From Methanobacteriota archaeon (lineage in GTDB: Archaea; Thermoplasmatota; Poseidoniia; Poseidoniales; Thalassarchaeaceae): a stretch of DNA of 38,320 nucleotides. Below are positions 15,777 through 23,257 of the stretch, in pieces. Where the stretch lies: assembly GCA_002698225.1 (NCBI GenBank), contig NZWD01000033.1, forward strand, positions 14,996 through 53,315, in the 5' to 3' direction. Below the pieces are notes generated by a model. That model worked only from the letters and a program-made list of their open reading frames with translations. It made no database searches and was not told the DNA's origin. The position numbers and the translations under genes were made by a program. Position 1 is the first letter of the stretch. Every line of letters begins with the position of its first letter.

Positions 15777-16652
15777 ATGAATGATTGCCAATGGCAGACT
15801 GTTGTGAGTGACGCCGAGAGAGTCAAGGGCTTGCTTGACGGAACAGTTGATCCGTCCGAATTAGAAGATGATCCTGAGCTTTATTCACTAGCTGAGAGAA
15901 TATATGGTAGAGAGGCTCTGGATGAGATGGGGATCTCAGCTCCAGTTGTACCAACAAATAATTTCGATGACCCGGAATCCTCGAATGGTAACAATCTCGA
16001 AGTGGAGCTACCTGACGAACCTGAATTAGATGTAAATCCTGATTCCGGTACAATATCAAACGGCTCTAAGATTCCATTACTGGCTGGTCTACTTGGACTG
16101 ATGATAGTGGGGCTAAATGTCGTAGTAGGCATCGGAGCAGTTGTGGAGTTATGTGAAAATCCTCCCGAAGAGATACCTATCGAATTCAATACAATGGCGA
16201 GCTTGCAAGAAGGAGTACTACATGTGACATGGACAATTACGAATATGGATCCCGCTCACAACTATTCTGTGGAGTGGACAATTTCTGAGGAGGGTTCACA
16301 ACTAGTAGTCGATTCCGGTAGTTTCGTCTGGGCTTCTCAGGATACCTACATCCACTCTGAGAACGCAATGATTGAACAATCACCTTGGTGTTATATCTCC
16401 ACATTGTACGAGAACGGCACTGATATTGCAGTATCTAACGACTGTGAGGCTCAAGAAGTCATGAAGGCAATGGCTCAGTCTGACTCTGAAGATGTCTATT
16501 GCGAAGACAATACTAGGTTATTATGGAGTGAAATGAGTGAATATGAGAATATTGAATCTTGGGCTCCAGCAGGAACAGGAGAATTGCTTGACGGAGCACT
16601 CCTAATGCTGTTCGCAATGATTGCATTCTCTGGACTGAGGCGCAAGGCGTGA
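15777..16652 (+). CDS. Membrane-anchored extracytoplasmic protein, function unknown
   Basis: I do not recognise this 291-aa protein. About 98 mostly acidic cytosolic residues precede a strong membrane helix (LLAGLLGLMIVGLNVVVGIG, about 101-120). A beta-rich segment of roughly 140 residues follows, with four Cys and fibronectin/Ig-like patterning such as GVLHVTWTITNMDPAHNYSV. It ends in a second helix (LLDGALLMLFAMIAFSGL) and RRKA. The two-anchor arrangement implies a looped extracytoplasmic domain. The C-terminal helix plus basic tail loosely resembles sorting-signal tails, but there is no clear PGF-type motif. It ends 7 bp from the convergent ProRS. Confidence 0.7.
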   Translation: MNDCQWQTVVSDAERVKGLLDGTVDPSELEDDPELYSLAERIYGREALDEMGISAPVVPTNNFDDPESSNGNNLEVELPDEPELDVNPDSGTISNGSKIPLLAGLLGLMIVGLNVVVGIGAVVELCENPPEEIPIEFNTMASLQEGVLHVTWTITNMDPAHNYSVEWTISEEGSQLVVDSGSFVWASQDTYIHSENAMIEQSPWCYISTLYENGTDIAVSNDCEAQEVMKAMAQSDSEDVYCEDNTRLLWSEMSEYENIESWAPAGTGELLDGALLMLFAMIAFSGLRRKA

Positions 16653-16659
16653 AATCAGC

Positions 16660-18213
16660 TCAATACATTCTGGCGATATGTTGCCTACGGGTGGTGGGAT
16701 TACCTGTAATTGCGCAAGGTACAGGGTCGGGGAACGGCATATCGGCATCGCCTAGCAAGGTCAGGCCGGTGGACTTCTCAAGAGCCTCAGCATCAGAGTC
16801 AGAGCCATCAAAGGCCAACTCGTAAATCAGTCCGTCCTGAATCGGTTCTTTCAATACCGAATTCCCATTTTCATCCTTGATGAATCCAGGGAACGCACAT
16901 ACCAATCCGTCTGCAACTTTCTTGGCTCTTGAGCGTAATTCAGAAGAAATTGTCTCGAGAAGTTGTTGTGCTGAATCAACAAATCCATCCAGTGCAATCT
17001 GTTGTTTTCCTCCGGTCCTGGCAGATACAAGACTAGATTTGGATTCCAAGTCTCTAGGGCCTATCTCAACTCTTAGTGGAACGCCCTTGATTTCCCAATC
17101 GAAATGCTTGGCGCCTGGCCTTAAATCACGATCATCAACATGAACTCGGAATCCCGCGGAGCGTAATTGTTCGTCTAATTCATAGACTGATGTCAGAACA
17201 TTTGGATTCACATGTTGGGCGATAGGCATAATCACAATCTGGATTGGTGCAATTGATGGTGGCATTACTAACCCGTAGTCATCACCGTGCATACCAACTA
17301 CGGCGCCCAATAATCTCTCAGACATTCCAAATGTAGTTTGGTGACATGGCTTAGTATTGCCATCAGGATCCTCAAAGGTCAAGTCAAAGGCCTCAGCCCA
17401 CTGATCTTTGTAGTGATGGTAAGTCGCAACCTGCAAAGTTCGCCCATTAGGCATGATTACATCAGCGGCCTTTGTGAACCAAGCACCTGGAAATGTATCC
17501 CACACGGGCCTCTTAGAAACCAGACTCGGTAGGCACAGGTCATGGAGTATTGATTGCACCATCTGGGCATCCTCCTCAATCTGGGCATCGGCACCCTCCT
17601 TGTCGGCATGAACTGTGTGCGCCTCAAAGAAGTGTATTTCTCGAACCCGAATGAAAGAACGTGTCTGCTTGGTCTCGTATCTGAAGGTGTTAACTATCTG
17701 AAATGTCTTCAAGGGTAAATCAGCATGACTTCTGATCCATAGCGCGAACATAGTGTACATGGGGGTCTCTGATGTTGGCCTGAGGAACATTGGGATTTCT
17801 AGTTCGTTCTCACCGCCTTTAGTTACCCAATAAACTTCCTTCTTGAAGCCCGATTCTTCATCTTCTATACGAAGTTCGGAAGGATCGACCCCTGCAGCTC
17901 TAGCGGCCTTCAATCTAGAAACGAGTCGGTTCTCCTTCTCCAACAAATCCTCTGGGACCAATAGGGGGAAGCGATGCTCATGATGTCCTGTACGAGCCAT
18001 CTCCCTTCTTGCAATTCCATCAATCAGGTTCATCGACTTCAAGCCATAGGGCTTCCATACATCCATGCCCTTAATCGGGTATCTCTTGTCAACGAGATCT
18101 GCAATCTCAACTATTGCTGGATACCATGCATTGAATTCCGACTTACTGGGGATTCCCCGCTTGGCCTTCTTCGGACTACTCACAACTGATACCGAAGGTG
18201 AGGTGTGCTTCAA
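16660..18213 (-). CDS. proS: Prolyl-tRNA synthetase, archaeal/eukaryotic type
   Basis: This 517-aa class II synthetase contains FNAWYPAIVEIADLVD, the motif 2 region TFRYETKQTRSFIRVREIHFFEAHT and the motif 3 region GMHGDDYGLVMPP. The anticodon-binding domain (about residues 320-420) and a C-terminal zinc-type domain follow, ending in a tail typical of this class. There is no bacterial-style INS editing domain. The start is TTG at 18213, 14 bp after the CoaBC stop; a GTG at 18183 (MSSPKKAKRG) is an alternative. Probably cotranscribed with coaBC. Confidence 0.94.
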   Translation of the reverse strand: MKHTSPSVSVVSSPKKAKRGIPSKSEFNAWYPAIVEIADLVDKRYPIKGMDVWKPYGLKSMNLIDGIARREMARTGHHEHRFPLLVPEDLLEKENRLVSRLKAARAAGVDPSELRIEDEESGFKKEVYWVTKGGENELEIPMFLRPTSETPMYTMFALWIRSHADLPLKTFQIVNTFRYETKQTRSFIRVREIHFFEAHTVHADKEGADAQIEEDAQMVQSILHDLCLPSLVSKRPVWDTFPGAWFTKAADVIMPNGRTLQVATYHHYKDQWAEAFDLTFEDPDGNTKPCHQTTFGMSERLLGAVVGMHGDDYGLVMPPSIAPIQIVIMPIAQHVNPNVLTSVYELDEQLRSAGFRVHVDDRDLRPGAKHFDWEIKGVPLRVEIGPRDLESKSSLVSARTGGKQQIALDGFVDSAQQLLETISSELRSRAKKVADGLVCAFPGFIKDENGNSVLKEPIQDGLIYELAFDGSDSDAEALEKSTGLTLLGDADMPFPDPVPCAITGNPTTRRQHIARMY

Positions 18214-18227
18214 TGTAATGCCGAAGT

Positions 18228-19451
18228 CTAGTCATGAATGTGCAATAGGGACTCGATAGTGCGACACAGTTCTGAATCATCTCTCATCTCCATCACATTG
18301 CCATCGGGTAGAACAATTCTACCTCGGGGAGTATTCGGGTCGTGAACTTCATCTTTCAGATTTGCAACAACAGCGTCTGTGCCTAGCCTTTCAATCTGGG
18401 CTGCCGATCTGCTCAGAAGTTCTTCCACAGAGACATCTACCTCAAGTTTGAAGCCAATTCTGATGCTATCCTCCGTCAGATGAGCGATCTCTTCGATGTG
18501 CTTGGGGCCGGGTGTCAGTTCAAGATTCCAATCGGACTCGCCGCTCGGCTTCTTTCCTGAAATGGCTTCGGCGTAGTAATCTAGTACCGCAGCAGCATGA
18601 ATCCAAGCATCCGGTTTGCTTTCAGAGATATCATCTCTCCAAAAATTCCCGCCTGATGCAACGTCCAAACAAGCAGTAAGCATGGCCGAAGGAGTACCTG
18701 CTCGAATTACAGAAGGTAAAACGAAGTGAGGGGACGAAGAGGTGACTCCAGCTATGCACAGCACATCATGACCCATTCTATACAGGTGCTCGGCTATTCT
18801 CCATCCGGTTGTCCCAGATGATGCATTCTGGATGGCTCTAACCGAGTCAATAGGGGCACGGTTTGCACCTAGAGTGATTGCTACTTTCTTCCTGTTAGGT
18901 AGATGCTTGTTGATACAACGACCTAGATGAGCAACAATCTGGATGTGGTTAGGCTGCTTCATCCGACCCTCTGATAGTTCATCCAATACGATATCAGAAC
19001 CTTCGTCCCTTAGTGCATCGAGTAGTTCGGTTGTTACAGGGTCATCAAATAAGTCAGAATGCATAGAGGGGACAAAAAGCATGGGTGTCCCATTACCCCT
19101 TGCTGCTGATAAAGCCATCATAGCAGGAGAGTCCATGACACCATGGATGTGCTTAGAAATGGTGTTTCTAGTGGCGGGGGCGATTAGTAAAGCATCAAAT
19201 GTAGATAATTGCGTCATTTTAGAATCCCAATCGGTAATTATTGGAGATGCTGATGACCAGGATAATGCCAATGGAGTAATGACCTTGTGAGCATCTTTGG
19301 TCATGATGATGCTGAGTTCAGCCCCGTGACGTCTTATCTCTCTCGATAATTTGACAGATTCAACTGCTGCTATCCCGCCAGAGACAATTAGGAGAACATG
19401 TTTACCCGACAAAGAATCGCCAATTGGCTCAATGTCTAGGTCGGATGACAT
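18228..19451 (-). CDS. coaBC: Bifunctional phosphopantothenoylcysteine decarboxylase/synthetase CoaBC
   Basis: The N-terminal half (about residues 15-185) is an HFCD flavoprotein: HVLLIVSGGIAAVES, then PATRNTISKHIHG, then the substrate-recognition stretch EGRMKQPNHI. The C-terminal half is the synthetase, with ITLGANRAPIDSVRAI and NASSGTTGWRIAEHLYRMGHDV. Together they condense phosphopantothenate with cysteine and decarboxylate the product on the way to coenzyme A. The ORF track begins 37 residues earlier; the ATG at 19451 (407 aa) fits the family and leaves room for a divergent promoter toward 19527. Confidence 0.93.
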   Translation of the reverse strand: MSSDLDIEPIGDSLSGKHVLLIVSGGIAAVESVKLSREIRRHGAELSIIMTKDAHKVITPLALSWSSASPIITDWDSKMTQLSTFDALLIAPATRNTISKHIHGVMDSPAMMALSAARGNGTPMLFVPSMHSDLFDDPVTTELLDALRDEGSDIVLDELSEGRMKQPNHIQIVAHLGRCINKHLPNRKKVAITLGANRAPIDSVRAIQNASSGTTGWRIAEHLYRMGHDVLCIAGVTSSSPHFVLPSVIRAGTPSAMLTACLDVASGGNFWRDDISESKPDAWIHAAAVLDYYAEAISGKKPSGESDWNLELTPGPKHIEEIAHLTEDSIRIGFKLEVDVSVEELLSRSAAQIERLGTDAVVANLKDEVHDPNTPRGRIVLPDGNVMEMRDDSELCRTIESLLHIHD

Positions 19452-19526
19452 GACAATGCGACTAGTGCCGCATTCAAGAGTCCGTCGCAAGATGAATATT
19501 CTTCTGCTGGTGCCCAATCGCAGTGC

Positions 19527-20084
19527 ATGGATGCGGACCCAATGAGTAGGGTACATGGGCATATTGTCAGATTCTGTGTCATCGATTGTATTCTGCTACT
19601 TATGTTATTATTGACTGGTTTCGGTGGTTCACTAAGCACTTTGTCTCTATTCATGCTACTAGCTGCTCTTGTAATCATTCCCTTGAGTATAGTATCAATC
19701 GTTATGCTATACAGAAAATCCACGGGTGGGTTGAATGTCGGAATAGCAAACCTCTCACTTACTGGTTCCTATTTCTTGCTGATTGGTGTGCTAGGATTGT
19801 ATTTCTATGCTAATGGATCTGAGGGAAATATTCTGCTTCCTATCGCCTTGTCTCTATTGGGGATCTCAACTCTAAGGAGAGTTTCGACGATGAGAAATCC
19901 CGCCTACTCTACTTGGTACCAATCCTACTCTAATTCATCAACTATTGTTACAGGGGATAATGAAGTTATGACCCTCTGTCCGGGGTGTAGTAGCATTCTA
20001 GCTGTAATTCCGTCCAAGTTGTCCCCAGAAGATCTGTGTCCAAATTGCGATTGTAAACTTGTCTCTATAGAAGAAAGTGACTAG
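19527..20084 (+). CDS. Membrane protein with C-terminal zinc ribbon, function unknown
   Basis: This 185-aa protein has four hydrophobic segments (about 15-32, 38-62, 75-94, 98-112). A soluble tail follows with CPGC and CPNC spaced 18 residues apart between motifs (about 153-174), a small zinc ribbon. No family is recognised. The organisation suggests a membrane-tethered ribbon that recruits a partner or nucleic acid at the cytosolic face. A second ATG at 19542 is an alternative start. The stop overlaps the convergent thiolase stop by 4 bp. Confidence 0.72.
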   Translation: MDADPMSRVHGHIVRFCVIDCILLLMLLLTGFGGSLSTLSLFMLLAALVIIPLSIVSIVMLYRKSTGGLNVGIANLSLTGSYFLLIGVLGLYFYANGSEGNILLPIALSLLGISTLRRVSTMRNPAYSTWYQSYSNSSTIVTGDNEVMTLCPGCSSILAVIPSKLSPEDLCPNCDCKLVSIEESD

Positions 20085-21238
20085 GGTTTCTCAAGAGCCA
20101 AGGCCATACCCATGCCACCACCTATGCACATGGTGGCTATTGCTCTGGATGAGCCTGTCCTGTTGAGAATAGATGCAGCTTTGCCGGCAATACGCGCGCC
20201 GGATGCCCCCAAGGGGTGGCCGATTGATATTGCTCCTCCATCGATATTGATTCGATTGGAATCAATTCCTAATTCAGATATAACAGCTAGACTCTGTGAA
20301 GAGAAGGCCTCATTGAGTTCGATTACATCTACGGAATCCAACTCCCACCCGGTATTATTCAGTAGTTTTCTTGTCGCAGATACCGGGCCTATGCCCATTA
20401 GTTCAGGCTTGCATCCGGTCACGGATCCTGATATAATCCGAGCAAGTGGTTTCAGAGCGTTAGAATTAGCATACTCCTCACTGCAGACTATCAACGCTGA
20501 TGCGCCATCAGTCAGAGGAGATGAGGTGGCTGCAGTAACAGTTCCATTTTCCGAGAATACGGGTGATAGGCCCGACATTGCTTCCAATGTTGTTTCAGGA
20601 CGGATGCATCCATCGATTGAACACACACCTGAGTCTGTTTCAATCTCAATAATCTCTTCATCAAAATTTCCATTTTCTACTGCCTGCGACGATTTGATGT
20701 GTGACTGAAGGGCGAACTCCTCTTGCTCGGATCTACCAATTGACCACTTTTCTGCCACATTTTCAGCAGTAACTCCCATATCGACATAGGCCTGAGGCCA
20801 ATCAATCTTCAACGATGGGTTTGGACTCCAATTGTATCCTCTTCGCTTAACTCGAGACATTGACTCCACTCCTGCACACATGAAGCAATCACCCCAGCCA
20901 GATTCGATGCTTGATGCCGCGTATAGGATAGCATGCATTGATGAGCCGCACAGACGATTGATAGTCATACCAGCGACGGATTTGGGAAATCCAGATAGTG
21001 ATGCAACTAAACGACCTAGGTTGTAACCCTGTTCTGCCTCAGGGTACGCACAGCCAAGAATCAGATCGTCAAAATCAACAGGGTCGATTTCATTCCTATC
21101 CATTAGGCCCGTAATCACCTGCTTGGCTAAGTCATCGGGTCTAACAGTGCGTAAATCGCCTTTATGGGCTCGATGAAAGGGAGTTCTGGCCCAATCTACG
21201 ATTACCGCGGTCACGCCCACACCAGCAAGACGCCTCAC
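20081..21238 (-). CDS. Acetyl-CoA C-acyltransferase (thiolase)
   Basis: This 385-aa thiolase has the nucleophilic Cys in NRLCGSSMH (Cys at about 97), the catalytic His in ISIGHPLGASGARI, the second Cys in TMCIGGGMGMALALE and the NEAFSSQS motif. It looks like bacterial FadA/AtoB enzymes, not the archaeal acetoacetyl-CoA thiolase that works with a DUF35 protein and HMG-CoA synthase. Neither partner is adjacent. It may serve fatty-acid breakdown or acetoacetyl-CoA supply; the sequence alone does not decide. Starts at GTG 21238, 21220 or 21214 are all possible. Confidence 0.93.
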   Translation of the reverse strand: MRRLAGVGVTAVIVDWARTPFHRAHKGDLRTVRPDDLAKQVITGLMDRNEIDPVDFDDLILGCAYPEAEQGYNLGRLVASLSGFPKSVAGMTINRLCGSSMHAILYAASSIESGWGDCFMCAGVESMSRVKRRGYNWSPNPSLKIDWPQAYVDMGVTAENVAEKWSIGRSEQEEFALQSHIKSSQAVENGNFDEEIIEIETDSGVCSIDGCIRPETTLEAMSGLSPVFSENGTVTAATSSPLTDGASALIVCSEEYANSNALKPLARIISGSVTGCKPELMGIGPVSATRKLLNNTGWELDSVDVIELNEAFSSQSLAVISELGIDSNRINIDGGAISIGHPLGASGARIAGKAASILNRTGSSRAIATMCIGGGMGMALALEKP

Positions 21239-21321
21239 ATAACCATTGACTATTGGGAAGTGTCCCCAGCATACCTGACCGAGGGGTTCTTGAAAGGCTT
21301 GCTACTGGACGGATTGATAGG

Positions 21322-22011
21322 ATGATTAGAGAATGTACTAACCATGGATACTACGCTGATGATGAACTCTGCCCAGCATGCAATTCAGAGGGTCGTTTCA
21401 TCATGCGAACCGGTGAGAGAGATGGATTAGCACGCCGATTAGCACTGGTGCTTAGGCACGCTCCCGAGAAGTTTGAATTAGAGATGGATATTAATGGCTG
21501 GATTGACCTAAAGGACATGATCAAGCAGTTCAAAGGTTCTAACAAAAGGAGATACCATTGGTTACGCCCTCATCACTTCAGAGCTATCTCTGAAACTGAC
21601 CCAAAAGGAAGATATGAAGTTCGTGGCAACATGATGAGGGCTACATACGCCCACACAGTCGAAATCGAGCTTGACCTGCCTACGGATAACATCCCAGAAT
21701 CCCTATTCTTCCCCTGTGATCCTAATGAGGCAGAGAACTTGTTGGAACTAGGGCTGAGTCCAAGTGGTAGGTCTCATGTGCATCTATCTGCCACCATAAG
21801 ATCTGCAGCAGAGGCGGGCCATGTCCATCACAGCCTACCTTCAATACTCGAGGTTGACACTGCTCGAATGGTCGCTTCTGGAGATACCATTTGGCACGCT
21901 GGGATTACTGTTTACTTAGCAGACAATGTGTCTGCCGAATACCTCACGATTATTCCTAACGACCACCCAGAGTATGAATTAGCAAGAGTTCACTGGGAAG
22001 AAGAGGAATAG
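21322..22011 (+). CDS. kptA: RNA 2'-phosphotransferase KptA/Tpt1 with N-terminal zinc ribbon
   Basis: This 229-aa protein begins MIRECTNHGYY with C-x15-C-x2-C plus a nearby His, a small zinc-binding module seen in archaeal KptA. The catalytic fold follows, with ARRLALVLRHAP, the Arg-His pair in WLRPHHFRAISETDP and the HVHLSATIRSA region. Tpt1/KptA transfers an RNA 2'-phosphate to NAD, giving ADP-ribose 1'',2''-cyclic phosphate. The ORF track starts at a TTG at 21253, but the family start fits the ATG at 21322. Archaeal tRNA splicing through RtcB does not leave a 2'-phosphate, so the substrate here is unclear. It abuts the convergent gene with no spacer. Confidence 0.9.
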   Translation: MIRECTNHGYYADDELCPACNSEGRFIMRTGERDGLARRLALVLRHAPEKFELEMDINGWIDLKDMIKQFKGSNKRRYHWLRPHHFRAISETDPKGRYEVRGNMMRATYAHTVEIELDLPTDNIPESLFFPCDPNEAENLLELGLSPSGRSHVHLSATIRSAAEAGHVHHSLPSILEVDTARMVASGDTIWHAGITVYLADNVSAEYLTIIPNDHPEYELARVHWEEEE

Positions 22012-22356
22012 TCAACGGTACTTACCACAGGCGGGACAGAAGTCTAGGTCCCCACTAATAGTCTCCTGACATCCCGGACATATTGATGCCTCTGGTGACT
22101 CGGCCCTCTCTAGGTCAGTATTCTCCACGACGCGCACGGGAGAAGTCATTTCAGTGAATGGAGAGGGTACCGTTTCGGATTGCTCGGATAAAATCTCCCG
22201 ATATTGAATTGCTAGTTGGATGGCAGATTCAATTTGAATGTTGATTCTATCCTTCTCAGAAGGATCTTCGATATTCTCCGACATTGCTAGGCGGGCTTGC
22301 AGCCACCTTTGGAACTGTTCAATTTCAGATGTCCCGCTCATACCCATCTCACGCAT
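22012..22356 (-). CDS. Small protein with C-terminal zinc ribbon, function unknown
   Basis: This 114-aa protein has a helical N-terminal half (EIEQFQRWLQARLAM and later AIQLAIQYREIL), a Pro/Thr-rich linker and a C-terminal zinc ribbon with CPGC and CPAC separated by 12 residues, ending GKYR. The ribbon resembles the rubredoxin-like knuckles common at protein termini, which gives no function by itself. Alternative starts exist at 22347 and 22341. It is divergent from the isopentenyl phosphate kinase gene and directly adjoins the kptA stop. Confidence 0.7.
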   Translation of the reverse strand: MREMGMSGTSEIEQFQRWLQARLAMSENIEDPSEKDRINIQIESAIQLAIQYREILSEQSETVPSPFTEMTSPVRVVENTDLERAESPEASICPGCQETISGDLDFCPACGKYR

Positions 22357-22410
22357 CCATCAGTCATGAATCTACGGTATATGCTAAGTCGTATAACCCG
22401 TGGCCAATTC

Positions 22411-23205
22411 ATGGCTCGGGGAATCATCAAGTTAGGGGGAGGACTGATTACCGACAAGACCCGCTACAAGGAAGTATTTAGAGAACGAATAGATGCAGTA
22501 TCTGTCGTCATTTCAAAAATCGTCGATTTGGGGTACTCGGTAATTGTAATCCATGGCGCGGGCTCTTTCGGGCATTTAGAGGCTAAGAAATGGGACATTA
22601 GTGGAGGGTATAACCCCGCAATCTCGGAAGACCAGTACTCAGCAATAGAAACGATACGGACAGATATGGATGAATTGAATTCTATAGTACTAGATTCACT
22701 AGTCCGTGCTGGCGTGAGTTGCGATTCATTGCCGCCTAGAGATTGGGTGAATGGAGTAGGGACGAGTTTCTCAGGCGATGTTTTTGCCTTCGAGCGCAGC
22801 CCTGATTTGGCTGTTCCAGTGAGTTTCGGTGATGTTGTGAAAATCAATGATGAAAGTCGCTTCGGAATACTATCGGGAGATCATTTGATGGTTAGAATCG
22901 CAACAGAATTGCCTGATGTTCTTTTGTGTGCCTTCCTACTTGGAGACACTGCAGGGTTGATGAGTGGCCCTCCTGGAATTGATGAATCTAAATTAATCGA
23001 AGAATGGTCCGAATCTCAGGGTTTCATCGGCGAGCAAGACAATCGAATAGATGTAACGGGTGGAATTCATCTGAAGGCCCGATGTGCATCATTAATCTCA
23101 CGCTCAGCAAAGCAGGTATGGTTTATTGATGGTAGGGAGCCTTCAAGATTACTTGACATAATATCTGGTGATAGCGTCATTGGTACCAGAATAGTTCCGG
23201 GATAA
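22411..23205 (+). CDS. Isopentenyl phosphate kinase
   Basis: This 264-aa amino-acid-kinase-family protein begins IIKLGGGLITDK, where the Gly-rich loop binds phosphate, and contains VIVIHGAGSFGHLEAKKW, with the conserved IPK His. The downstream ILSGDHLMVRIA and DVTGGIHLKA blocks also fit. It phosphorylates isopentenyl phosphate to isopentenyl diphosphate, the last step of archaeal modified mevalonate routes. The ORF track runs upstream to 22297, but the fold begins just after the ATG at 22411. The isomerase-prenyltransferase fusion follows about 50 bp later, so IPP made here goes straight to that enzyme. Confidence 0.93.
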   Translation: MARGIIKLGGGLITDKTRYKEVFRERIDAVSVVISKIVDLGYSVIVIHGAGSFGHLEAKKWDISGGYNPAISEDQYSAIETIRTDMDELNSIVLDSLVRAGVSCDSLPPRDWVNGVGTSFSGDVFAFERSPDLAVPVSFGDVVKINDESRFGILSGDHLMVRIATELPDVLLCAFLLGDTAGLMSGPPGIDESKLIEEWSESQGFIGEQDNRIDVTGGIHLKARCASLISRSAKQVWFIDGREPSRLLDIISGDSVIGTRIVPG

Positions 23206-23257
23206 TTGCTCTCAAAATCCCGTATTGGGTTATATGCAACCGTATTGTCGCACCATC

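Noticed and set aside
20112-20708. 198-aa plus-strand ORF
   Set aside because: It is a shadow opposite the thiolase gene, which has all its catalytic motifs; the ORF has no recognisable pattern.
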